A stretch of 64,000 nucleotides of DNA from Deltaproteobacteria bacterium (lineage in GTDB: Bacteria > Myxococcota_A > Polyangia > Polyangiales > Ga0077539), in assembly GCA_016704445.1 (NCBI GenBank), contig JADJAE010000151.1:44775-108774 (forward strand), read 5' to 3'. This document shows positions 1-7,908 of this stretch, in pieces. Under the pieces are notes generated by a model. It was not told where the DNA came from. It searched no databases and saw only the letters and a program-made list of their open reading frames with translations. The position numbers and the translations under genes are program-made. How positions within the stretch are numbered: the stretch's first letter is position 1; every line of letters begins with the position of its first letter.

Positions 1-1
1 G

Positions 2-268
2 GAGCGCTGCCCCGCGGCGACGGCCGACCCTGCGGGCGTGGTGGTGACGACGCCCGGGGGCAGGGTCGACGTGGCGGCGACCTTCGAGCGGGTGGTGTGC
101 GCCCGGCTGTGGGGCGCGAGCGCGGCGGCGGTGAGCGAGCGGGTGAGGGCGAGCGCGAGGGCGCTACGGGCGGGAGGGAGGCGCTGCGCGGCGAGGGCGC
201 CGAGCGACGTCGACGTGCTGCTGGAGTGGGCGCAGCAGACGCCGCCGGTGGATTTGCGCGGGGAGTGA
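2..268 (+). CDS. C-terminal end of a hypothetical protein (5' end outside window)
   Basis: This frame is open from the first full codon of the window to the TGA ending at 268, so it is most likely the end of a longer gene. A GTG at 38 could act as a start, but no ribosome binding site precedes it. The visible 88 residues are rich in Ala, Arg and Val with two Cys and no motif I recognise. The product ends in Asp-Leu-Arg-Gly-Glu just before a tandem repeat array. Function is unknown. Confidence 0.45.
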   Translation, partial: ERCPAATADPAGVVVTTPGGRVDVAATFERVVCARLWGASAAAVSERVRASARALRAGGRRCAARAPSDVDVLLEWAQQTPPVDLRGE

Positions 269-270
269 GG

Positions 271-400
271 AAGGGGAGCGGGCGCGACGTCGTCGGTCGT
301 CGGCCTCGCCCGGAGGGGAGCGCCCGCTACGTCGTCGGTCGTCGGCCTCGCCCGGAGGGAGCGCCCGCTACGTCGTCGGTCGTCGGCCTCGCCCGGGGGG
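271..400 (+). repeat. Left REP-like tandem array (three units of about 41 bp)
   Basis: Three near-identical units follow one another, each containing the core CGTCGTCGGTCGTCGGCCTC followed by GCCCGG. The same core recurs in opposite orientation at 951-1040, so the two arrays bracket the transposase remnant at 400-906. The arrangement matches REP/BIME sequences that flank RAYT transposases. Confidence 0.7.
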
Positions 401-906
401 GCGACCGATGATTCCTGGGGTGACGCTACGCTCGATCGCGCGCTGGAGTTGGGCTGAAGTGTGGATCGTGCGGAAGTATCCACCCTCCGACCAGAATCTC
501 GCGGACGAATCACGAAGCTCGCAGCGGCACTCAGGAGTCGAGCACTGTCGTCTCGTAACTCTTGGAGGATGGTGACCCCCAGCGTCGGAGCCCCCACGAC
601 GGCGTGAAAGTGGGACGAGACCGCCGCCGCAGCGTGGAGAGTCCATCCCCTGGATCGCGAGGTGCTCGCGATGGAGTCGAGGATCACCGCAATCATCGGC
701 TCGGTGAGGGCGATGCTCGGGTCTCGCTGGAGTTCGCGTGAGACCGCACGGAGCGCCTCGACCCCTGGACGCGGGACGCTCGTGGTGCCGTCGCCCTCGC
801 AAGGATCGACGCAGCGCCGCGCCGGGTCACCGGGAAGCCAGGAACCATAGGTGTGGAGAATGATGTGATACGCGAGGGGAAACGAACGAATGACGGTTGG
901 TGCCAT
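400..906 (-). pseudogene. Decayed REP-associated tyrosine (Y1/HUH, IS200-like) transposase
   Basis: The start at 906 gives an N-terminus with YHIILHTYGSWLPGD, the hallmark opening of Y1_Tnp/RAYT proteins. The HUH metal-binding motif is visible further on as SSHFHAVV, preceded by GWTLHA. The downstream conserved block RFWSEGGYFRTIH is present but lies in another frame, and a short piece (EHLAIQG) lies in that other frame too, so at least three indels have broken the gene. Known RAYTs are single-copy domesticated transposases that mobilise flanking REP palindromes. Here inverted repeat arrays lie on both sides. The first frame has no stop and runs through the left array toward the window edge. 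Remnant status is clear; the subfamily is not. Confidence 0.75.
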
Positions 907-950
907 GTTCGGACATCGACGGGTTCCTCATGGGGGTTGCGTCCATGACT

Positions 951-1040
951 GACGACGACCGATGACGTAGCGCTCGCTCCCCTACGGGCGAGGCCGACGA
1001 CCGGGCGAGGCCGACGACCGATGACGTAGCGGTCGCTCTG
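951..1040 (-). repeat. Right REP-like array, inverted relative to the left one
   Basis: Two units carry GGGCGAGGCCGACGACCG and GATGACGTAGCG, the reverse complement of the array at 271-400. A shorter partial unit lies between them. The inverted placement around the transposase remnant suggests a BIME-like cluster. Confidence 0.65.
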
Positions 1041-1073
1041 GTCCGTCTCCTTCTGCGGACCAATGGACGTCGT

Positions 1074-1685
1074 TCACTCCACGGAGCGTCGACGACGCCG
1101 TCGCGCCAGCACCCACGCGAGGCCCCATAGCGCGCTCCCGATGGGCCACGATCGCGCGCCCCCGACGCCGCATCCGCAGCCCGATGGGTGCATCGCCCAC
1201 CGAGGCTCGTCGCGACACTCCGTCGAGGATCGCCCGGCCCGCGTCGTCGGGCGTCGCATCGCGCGCGGAGACGCACCGTCCCCGCCCAGGCGCGCTCGTT
1301 TGCCAGGTCACCACCAGCCGGGCGCCGCTCGGAGCAGATGGCGTTGTCGACGCTGACTCGCCGCGGCTGCAGCGCGTCCTTCCAGGGCGCGTCACGTCGA
1401 GGCCGGGTCCTCGTCGACGACAGCGGGCCGTCCGTCAGGCAGCCGCGTGCCGTCGACTGCACGCCGTGGCACCGGCGAACCGCCGATGCACTGACGGATG
1501 TCGACGGGCACCGGCGTCGCGGCCGTGCCGGGTTGGGCTCCCGCGTAGGAGCCGTTGTCGCTGGGGTGGAGGCAGTGGGTGGCGATGCCGTAGCCGGTCG
1601 GTCCGCCGAAGCCCGTGAGCAGCGGGACCGCGCCGACTACCGGCGCGAAGCAGGTGACGATCGCGAGCGCGAGGGCGCGCGACAA
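1074..1685 (-). pseudogene. Broken nidogen-like secreted protein with MYXO-CTERM tail
   Basis: The N-terminus starting at 1685 is a signal peptide (MSRALALAIVTCFAPVVGAV) followed by LTGFGGPTGYG, as in nidogen-like extracellular proteins of myxobacteria. A middle segment in a second frame (about 1280-1340) reads ARLVVTWQ, the usual 'GRLVVTW' strand of the same domain. The end, in a third frame, reads GCGCGVGGARSWPIGSALW, then LAWVLARRRRRR. That is Cys-Gly-Cys, a membrane segment and an Arg run, the MYXO-CTERM sorting signal. All pieces are in order but in three frames, so the gene is inactive or badly sequenced. The domain assignment comes from short motifs only. Confidence 0.6.
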
Positions 1686-1692
1686 GCGCCGC

Positions 1693-2010
1693 TCAGGCGC
1701 GCTTGCCGAAGAGCGGCTCGGCGAGGCCCACCGGGCGCAGCACCGTGTCGAACCACCAGATGGCGCCCACCAGCAGGTTGCGCTTGTCGCCGAAGAACTT
1801 CGGCGGATTGCCCTTCGCCACGTGGCCGATGCCCTGGAGCGTCCAGCCCGCGGCGAACATGCTCAGCCCCACCGGGGGGATGATCATCGCGGGCAGCGAG
1901 GCCATGATCATCGGGATGCCCACGAGGTGCGTCGCCTCGCAGATCGGGTCGTCGTGGTACTCGCGGTAGTCCTTGAGCAGCGTCTGCCACTCGTCGTTGA
2001 GCAGTGCCAT
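1693..2010 (-). CDS. DUF962/Mpo1-like small membrane protein
   Basis: This 105-residue protein has the family pattern near the N-terminus (EYHDDPICEATHLVGIP) followed by two hydrophobic segments (about residues 32-60 and 82-95). The family includes yeast Mpo1, an iron-dependent dioxygenase of 2-hydroxy fatty acids; the His residues in the first motif are the expected metal ligands. Bacterial members are mostly uncharacterised. It is the last gene of a minus-strand run behind the FmdB and PspA genes, with a 13-bp gap to the former. Confidence 0.85.
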   Translation of the reverse strand: MALLNDEWQTLLKDYREYHDDPICEATHLVGIPMIMASLPAMIIPPVGLSMFAAGWTLQGIGHVAKGNPPKFFGDKRNLLVGAIWWFDTVLRPVGLAEPLFGKRA

Positions 2011-2023
2011 CGGGAGCTCGCTC

Positions 2024-2395
2024 TCAGGTCTTGGGGGTGCTTGGGGTGCTGGGGGCCGCAGGCGCCGCGGGGGCGCTGCTCGATGCGCTGTCGCCGCCGG
2101 TGCTCGGGGCGCTCGGGGCGCTCGTCCCGCTGTCGCCGCCGGTCGCGCCCGGGGTGGCGGCGGGGGTGCCGCCGACCTTCGATCCGCTGGAGCCGTCGGC
2201 CTTCTTGTTGGAGCCGCCGCTGTAGAGGTCGGCGTACCAGCCGGAGCCCTTCAGGATGAAGTTGGCCGAGTTGATGAGCCGGCGCACCGCCTCGGCCCCG
2301 CACGAAGGACACACCTTGATCGGGTCGTCGGACATGCGCTGCACCTGCTCGAAGGCGTGGTTGCAGGCGCTGCACTGGTAGGAGTACGTGGGCAT
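2024..2395 (-). CDS. FmdB-family zinc ribbon protein
   Basis: The N-terminus MPTYSYQCSACNHAFEQ and the second knuckle CPSCG form the four-Cys zinc ribbon of the FmdB/CxxC_CxxC_SSSS family (about residues 1-42). It is followed by a short conserved stretch and a Ser/Ala/Pro-rich low-complexity tail (residues 65-123) containing SAPS and AAP repeats. The family was named from a regulator of formamidase/amidase genes, but most members have no assigned role. It lies 34 bp downstream of pspA on the same strand. Confidence 0.88.
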   Translation of the reverse strand: MPTYSYQCSACNHAFEQVQRMSDDPIKVCPSCGAEAVRRLINSANFILKGSGWYADLYSGGSNKKADGSSGSKVGGTPAATPGATGGDSGTSAPSAPSTGGDSASSSAPAAPAAPSTPSTPKT

Positions 2396-2429
2396 AGGAC
2401 GCGACGGGTAATCCCGCAGCGCGCGACCG

Positions 2430-3245
2430 TCAACCGTTCTGGCGTCGCGCCTTGGCCGCCGTGAGGGCCGCCTCGAGCTCGGCCTCCTCGCTGGCCTCGG
2501 TGTGCGCGGCCTCTTCGGTCACGGCGCTCACCCGGACGTTGGTGGTCCCCTGGGCGGTCGCGGCCACCGGCGGGGAGACGCCCATCTTGCGCTTCAGCTC
2601 GTCGAGGGCCATGTCGGCGCCCTTGGAGACCTCGAGGTCCTTGAAGCGCTGAGAGAGGGCGTCGCCGGAGTACTGCTCGGCCACCTCGGTCTGCGCGTCG
2701 GCCTCGGCCTCCATCTGCACGATCTTCTCCTCCATGCGGTTGAAGGTGTCGAAGGCGCTGTCGTTGGAGAGCCCCTGCATCGTCTCGTGGATGGCCTTCT
2801 GCGCCTCCGCCCGCTTCTTGCGCGCGACGAGGACGTTCTTCTTGCGCTTGGCCTCCTCGATCTTGTTGTTGAGCGTCTTCAGGGCGGTCTTGAGCTGCTC
2901 GACCGCGGTCTTCTGCTTCTGCCACTGGCGCTCGAACTCCGCCGAGAGGCTCTCGTGCTCCCTCTGCCGGAGCAGCGCCTCCTTGGCGAGGCCGTCGTCG
3001 CCCGCGCGCACCGCCATCATGGCCTTGCGCTCCCACTCCTCGGCGGTGGCCTTCTCGGTCTCGAACTGCTTGGCCAGGCGCTTCTCGTCGGCGATGGCCA
3101 GCGCGACCTGCTTCTTGGCCTCCCCGAGCTGGGTGTTCATCTCCAGGATGACCTGGTTGAGCATCTTCTCCGGGTCCTCACTCTTGGAGATGAGGTCGTT
3201 GAGGTTGCTCTTGATCAGCGAGGCCAGTCTGCCGAAGATTCCCAT
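2430..3245 (-). CDS. pspA: PspA/IM30 family membrane-stress protein
   Basis: The 271-residue product begins MGIFGRLASLIKSNLNDLIS and continues as a long amphipathic coiled coil (about residues 25-215), the ESCRT-III-like fold of PspA, Vipp1 and IM30. In known relatives the N-terminal helix binds stressed inner membrane and the protein forms rods or rings that stop proton leakage. The length is slightly above E. coli PspA because of an Ala/Glu-rich tail. No PspBC or PspF gene is adjacent; the neighbour upstream is a YbjN-domain gene, 60 bp away on the same strand. Confidence 0.93.
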   Translation of the reverse strand: MGIFGRLASLIKSNLNDLISKSEDPEKMLNQVILEMNTQLGEAKKQVALAIADEKRLAKQFETEKATAEEWERKAMMAVRAGDDGLAKEALLRQREHESLSAEFERQWQKQKTAVEQLKTALKTLNNKIEEAKRKKNVLVARKKRAEAQKAIHETMQGLSNDSAFDTFNRMEEKIVQMEAEADAQTEVAEQYSGDALSQRFKDLEVSKGADMALDELKRKMGVSPPVAATAQGTTNVRVSAVTEEAAHTEASEEAELEAALTAAKARRQNG

Positions 3246-3305
3246 AGGACTATTTGGTTCCCTGTTCGCTGTATCGATTGGGGGGAAACGCGCAGTCGGG
3301 GTGTT

Positions 3306-3689
3306 TCAGCCCCGGAGCGAGGCGACGTGCTGCGACGCCGCGATGCCAAGGTCGTCGACCACCGCCTGGAACTCGTTGGGGTCGAGGTTGTCGAGCGGCA
3401 GCGCCGCCGTGAGGTAGATGCCGTCGTCCTGCAGGCAGAACGCGCTGTGCAGCAGCCCTGATCCATTGAGCCGGAGGAGGTTCTCGAAGAGGGCCTCGCG
3501 GTCGGGCGTGCCGGGCTCCGGGGCGTCGAGCACCCGCAGCCGGAACACCACCACCGGCGACTCGACCTTGATGGCCAGGTTGTGCAGCCCGGACGCGTCG
3601 TCGGTCACGACGAAGAGACCGCCTCCGAGGTCCTGGTACGGGATCCCGAACTCACCGAGGAATCTCTCCACATCCCGTTCAGTCCGCAT
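3306..3689 (-). CDS. YbjN-domain protein
   Basis: This 127-residue soluble protein starts MRTERDVERFLGEFGIPYQD and has the alternating strand/helix pattern of the YbjN/CesT-like sensory fold. Notable blocks are VVFRLRVLDAP, then LLRLNGSGLLHSAFCLQDD. YbjN proteins act as small stress or chaperone-like factors in enterobacteria, but here the role is unknown. Its place directly ahead of pspA on the same strand suggests a shared envelope-stress unit. Confidence 0.75.
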   Translation of the reverse strand: MRTERDVERFLGEFGIPYQDLGGGLFVVTDDASGLHNLAIKVESPVVVFRLRVLDAPEPGTPDREALFENLLRLNGSGLLHSAFCLQDDGIYLTAALPLDNLDPNEFQAVVDDLGIAASQHVASLRG

Positions 3690-3755
3690 GGTGGCGCGGG
3701 AGCCTAGCAGGCGAGGTGGCGTGCAAGCTAGTGCCTCATCGCCAACGCGGAGGGA

Positions 3756-4337
3756 TCACTCCCGGACGTAGGTTCCGATGAGGGAGCCGGAGGCGAGCAC
3801 GTGGCCTCGCATGGCCCTCACCAGCTCGTCGCGCGTGGGCGACTCGTCGAGCTCGAGCACCGCGTCGAGCGCGAACACCTGGAAGTAGTAGTGGTGCACC
3901 CCGTGCCCGGGCGGAGGCATCGGGCCCATGTAGCCCGTGTCGTGGCCGCTGTTGCTGCCCTGGTGCGCGGCCGGGACGCCAGGCACCGTGGCGGACTTCC
4001 CTACGCCCTCGGGGAGCGAGTGCACCATCGCCGGGAGCCCGTGCACCAGCCAGTGGACGAAGGGCGATGGGAAGGGAGCGTCGGGGTCTTCGCAGAGCAC
4101 CGCCACCGAGCGGGTGCGGTCGGGCACCCTCGACCACGACAGCGCCGGGGAGACGTCACTGCCGTCGCCCGCGTAGCGCCGGGGGATCGCCCCGCCCTCC
4201 ACGAAGGCCGTGCTGCTCACCTCGATGCTCGCCCCCGCCGTGAGTTCAGGGCGGTGCACCGCGACCTTCTCGTGCCCCGCCCGGATGGGGCGGATCGCCT
4301 TGCCGAACTCGCGCTTCACCGTGTCGACGATGCCCAT
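3756..4337 (-). CDS. YbhB/YbcL-type PEBP (Raf kinase inhibitor-like) protein
   Basis: The PEBP core is visible: GDGSDVSPALSWS, the DPDAP signature (residues about 82-86), VHWLVHGLP, and the ligand-pocket block GYMGPMPPPGHGVHHYYFQV. Prokaryotic members are about 160-190 residues, in agreement with 193 here. They are cytosolic or periplasmic phosphatidylethanolamine-binding-like proteins of uncertain role. A short N-terminal extension (residues 1-30) precedes the domain. The gene stands alone on the minus strand, with about 140 bp to the next gene. Confidence 0.9.
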   Translation of the reverse strand: MGIVDTVKREFGKAIRPIRAGHEKVAVHRPELTAGASIEVSSTAFVEGGAIPRRYAGDGSDVSPALSWSRVPDRTRSVAVLCEDPDAPFPSPFVHWLVHGLPAMVHSLPEGVGKSATVPGVPAAHQGSNSGHDTGYMGPMPPPGHGVHHYYFQVFALDAVLELDESPTRDELVRAMRGHVLASGSLIGTYVRE

Positions 4338-4479
4338 GACGTCACCTCCGCTCCTTCGCCGTGCGCTCGTTCGCGCGCACGAATCTTCGTTGCCAGAAGC
4401 ATTCCGATGAGGCGCTGCCGCTGGGGGCGGAGGCGCAGTGCGTGGCAGGTCGGTAACAGTCGTGGCGAAAGCGACCGGG

Positions 4480-6146
4480 CTACAGCGCCCAGAGCGCCGC
4501 CATGATGGCGAGCTGGGAGACGGCCACGCCCGCGAGCGCCGCGGTGAGCAGGTCGAGGTAGGTGCGCTCCAGGCCGATGGAGCGCAGCAGCGAGCGCTCG
4601 TCGCCCGCGTGCAGGATGATCCGGTCGGCGGCGGTGCCTCCCACCGCGGCCATGGTGGAGTCCATGCGGTACGAGCTGGCGGCCTTGGGGTCTTCGATGC
4701 GCCTGCAGTGGCCGAGCACGTAGAGCGACTCGCCGGGGTCGAGCACGCTCTGCTCGACGGTCCAGCGGAGGTGCCCGGCGCTGGGGTTGAGCGTCCCGAT
4801 GGGGCTCTGCGCCAGGGTCCTTGCGAGCACGACGGAGCTGCCCTGCTTGTAGGTCTTCACCGTCGAGCGAAGGTCGACCTCGGCGTGCGAGGGGTCGATC
4901 AGCCCGTTGCCGCTCGCGTCGCTCACCGGGATGAGGGCGGGCCAGTACTTCCTGGCCACGAGCTGGGTCACCTGCTGCTTGCCGCGGGCGACGGTCTCCT
5001 CGACGCGCACCTCCACCCAGGCGTGCGGCCTCGCGTCCAGAACTCCCGCCGCAGGGGCGCCGTCGTCGCGGACGCTCACCGCCAGCTCGACCACCCCGCC
5101 TCTCGCGTCCCTCAGCGGAACCGTCTGGGCTTCCCTCACCGGCGCCATCGCCCGCTCGAGGTTCTGTCGGCGGTGGCGCACCACGAGGGCGAAGATCGCC
5201 GCGGTCGCGCACGCCAGCAGCCCGAACAGATAGCCGGGACGCCCGCGAGAGGGCGCGCTGCCGGCCGCGGCGGTCCAGACGATGAGGCCGTGGGCGAGGG
5301 CCATGACGAGGGTGAGCGCCACGATGCCGACGACCTGGGGCCACGCCTTGAAGGCGGGGACGGGACCCGCCCGGCGGAGGAGCGCGTCGGCCAGCGGGCG
5401 AGCGCGCATCACGTACCAGAGGTAGGCCAGCGCCACGAGGATCGCCGCGGCTCCGGCCGCGAGGCGGCCTGCGACGAGGCTGGCGTGCGCGTCGATGCGA
5501 GGCTGCGCGGTGCCGTCGCCGGTGGTGATGGTGAGGGGGGTGCTGCCGCAGCCGGTGAGGTGTGCGCCGTCGGGGTCGGGGCAGCCCTCGACGAAGACGG
5601 TCTCGCCGCTGGCGACGCAGTGGGCGCGCAGCCGACCGCCGTAGGGGACGTCGGCCAGCACCGTGCGAAACCACGCCTCCTGAGCGGCCGGAGCCACCAG
5701 CAGATCAGAGGGATCGAGGTCGACGGGCTCGTTGACGCGGATGCGAGGGGAGCGATCGAGGGCGCGGAGGCCGGGGGCTGCCCCTCGAAGATCGCTCCGG
5801 CGGAGCGGGTCCAGGTCCCGTCGAGGCGCCAGCCGCCGTTCTTGCCCGAGACGTAGTGCTCGTGCTGCACCTCGCAGATCGCCGGTCGATCGCCGCTCGT
5901 CGCCCGCAGCGGGGCCGAGAAGCGAAACACCCAGCCCGCCTGCGCCGCGCCCGAAGGCAGGCGCAGCCGGTAGAGCGCCGAGCGGGGGTCGAGCACCTCG
6001 CGCAGCCCGTTCGAGCAGGCGACCACGGCGCCTCCGCAGAACACCAGGGCGATGGCCAGGACGAAGGTCGTGATCAGCGCCCGGCCAGCGAGCCCGGAGT
6101 TGCGTTGACCCAGCAGGAAGCGTGACCCGAAGCCGGTGCGAGCCAT
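4480..6146 (-). CDS. Multi-pass membrane protein of unknown function (one frameshift)
   Basis: The product starts MARTGFGSRFLLGQ (an ATG at 6164 is an alternative), with a membrane segment at residues about 22-42. A periplasmic region follows, then a TM pair around the AYLWYVMRAR block, another near ALTLVMALAHGLIVW and one more near GYLFGLLACATAAIFALVV. The C-terminal third is a soluble domain ending in a last hydrophobic helix. The reading frame shifts near 5780 within a run of five C; six C would make the gene continuous, so this is probably an indel. The layout, with a folded domain between TM pairs and a C-terminal TM, is loosely like prokaryotic GIDE-type proteins, but I see no diagnostic motif. 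Confidence 0.65.
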
Positions 6147-6197
6147 AGGTCCCGATGATGGCACAGGCCCAGCGAGCGGGTGACGGCGCGGTCGGCG

Positions 6198-7904
6198 CTA
6201 CGGGTTGTCTGCGAGCGCAGGAGCGATCGGCTGGGTGGTCTCGCGGCCGCGGATCGACTCCAGGTCGCCGATGAGGTCGGCGGCTCCATAGAGTCCGATG
6301 CCGTAGAGGTTCTGGTCGCCGCGGTTGCGGAAGAGGGTGCCGCGGGCGGCGTTGACCAGCAGGCCGAAGCGCTCGCTGACGGAGACCTCGTTCTCGACGA
6401 GCTGCGTGTCGCCGCGCGATCGGTTGAGGTGCACCCCGTCGGCCATGGTGACGCTGCCGCTCGACGTGAGCAGCGTGCCCGCGCGGGTCTCGGCGATGCC
6501 GTTGCACTGGACGATCCCGGCGCTCGCGCCCGGGGTGACGACGATGCCGCCGAAGGCGTTGGCGACGAGGAGGCACTCGCCGATGAGCGGGGCGCTGGCG
6601 TTGGCGCCGAGGAGCACACCGCCGCCCGCGTTGGCCGCGATGAGCGCGCCGCGGAGGGTCACCGAGGCGTTGAGCCCCTGGGCGAGCACCCCGACGCGGG
6701 CGTTGCCTGCGACGAGGGTTCCAGACCCTTGGAGGGCGGGGTCGGTGATGTCTCCGTCGAGGGTGACCGTGGCCCCGGCGCCCACCACGAGGCCGTCGCC
6801 GGCCTGGCCGCTGGTGACCTCGGCGAGGCGGGTGTTCGCGAGGGAGGCGCGGCGCACTTCGACCGTGTGGCGTCCTTCGACGTAGAGGCCCGCGACGCCG
6901 TTGCCGTGGCTCACGAGGCCGTCGAGGCAGTCGCGCGCCCCGGCGGTGGGAGCGGCGCCGAAGCAGGAGGCGCGGCCGTCGGTGAGGTCGGCGTCGCCGA
7001 GGAGCACCACGCCGTGGCGGGCGTTGGCGGTGACGAGGCCTCGGGTGAGCTGGACGTGCGCGGCCTCGACGCGGAGGCCCTGCTGGGCGCCGTCGCGGAT
7101 GATGACGTCGTCGAGGGTGGCGCTGGCGCCGGCGCGGAGATGGACGCCGTAGCGCGCGGCGCGGCGGACGGTGAGGCGGGTGGCGGAGAGGGTTCCGCCG
7201 GTGAGGCGGAGGGCGTCGTGGCCGTGGTCGAGGGCGACGTCGCGGAGGGTGACCGAGGCGTCGGTGGCGTCGAGGAGGATGGACGCCTCGGGAGCGGGCG
7301 AGTCGCCGGGGTGGCGCAGCGTGAGCGAGGCGGCGGAGAAGCGGGCGGACGCGCGGACGACGAGGCCCGCGCCATCGGGGGAGAGGGTGAGCGTCGTGGC
7401 GGTGGCTCCGGCGCCGACGAGGGTGAGCTCGGCCGGGAGGGCGAGCGAGGGAGCGAGGGGGTGGTCGCCGCGGGAGAAGACCAGGGTGCGTGCGGTGGGA
7501 GCGGAGGCGCGGGCCTCGGCGAGGGAGGAGAAGGGGCGGTCAGGGGTTCCGTCGCCGCCGGGGGCGATGCCGGAGCGGATGTAGCGCACGGGGGCGGGGA
7601 GCGCGGCGGCGTCGGGCCAGTCGGGGCCCAGGACATCGGGCGAAGCGCCCAGGCGGACGCAGGCGAAGGCATCGGGGGAGGCGCCGGTGCGCAGCGGGGC
7701 CTCGTCGGGCGAAGGGCAGGTGGGGGCGGAGCGGGTGCGCGACGCGAGGGCGCGGCGGATGAAGACCAGCGGGGCGTCGGCAGCGGGCGCGTCGGCAGCG
7801 GGCGCGGGGGCGTCGACGGTGGAGGCGTCGGGGACGGCCGCGGGCGAGGGCGACGAGCAGGCACCGAGGAGGAGCAGCGGGAGGAGGGCGAGGGCGCGGG
7901 TCAT
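6198..7904 (-). CDS. Parallel beta-helix lipoprotein
   Basis: The start at 7904 gives MTRALALLPLLLLGACSS, a lipoprotein signal with the lipobox LGAC. An Asp/Ala-rich linker follows, then PVRYIRSGIAPGGDGTPDRP, the typical entry to a right-handed beta-helix (DUF1565-like). The rest is a solenoid of about 22-residue coils rich in Gly, Ala and Val, such as TLVAGNARVGVLAQGLNASV. The protein is 568 residues and probably exposed on the outer membrane. It begins 4 bp after the stop of the next upstream gene, a second beta-helix lipoprotein, so the two form a translationally coupled pair. Such folds bind or cut polysaccharides, but no catalytic residues are obvious. Confidence 0.85.
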   Translation of the reverse strand: MTRALALLPLLLLGACSSPSPAAVPDASTVDAPAPAADAPAADAPLVFIRRALASRTRSAPTCPSPDEAPLRTGASPDAFACVRLGASPDVLGPDWPDAAALPAPVRYIRSGIAPGGDGTPDRPFSSLAEARASAPTARTLVFSRGDHPLAPSLALPAELTLVGAGATATTLTLSPDGAGLVVRASARFSAASLTLRHPGDSPAPEASILLDATDASVTLRDVALDHGHDALRLTGGTLSATRLTVRRAARYGVHLRAGASATLDDVIIRDGAQQGLRVEAAHVQLTRGLVTANARHGVVLLGDADLTDGRASCFGAAPTAGARDCLDGLVSHGNGVAGLYVEGRHTVEVRRASLANTRLAEVTSGQAGDGLVVGAGATVTLDGDITDPALQGSGTLVAGNARVGVLAQGLNASVTLRGALIAANAGGGVLLGANASAPLIGECLLVANAFGGIVVTPGASAGIVQCNGIAETRAGTLLTSSGSVTMADGVHLNRSRGDTQLVENEVSVSERFGLLVNAARGTLFRNRGDQNLYGIGLYGAADLIGDLESIRGRETTQPIAPALADNP

Positions 7905-7908
7905 CGGA

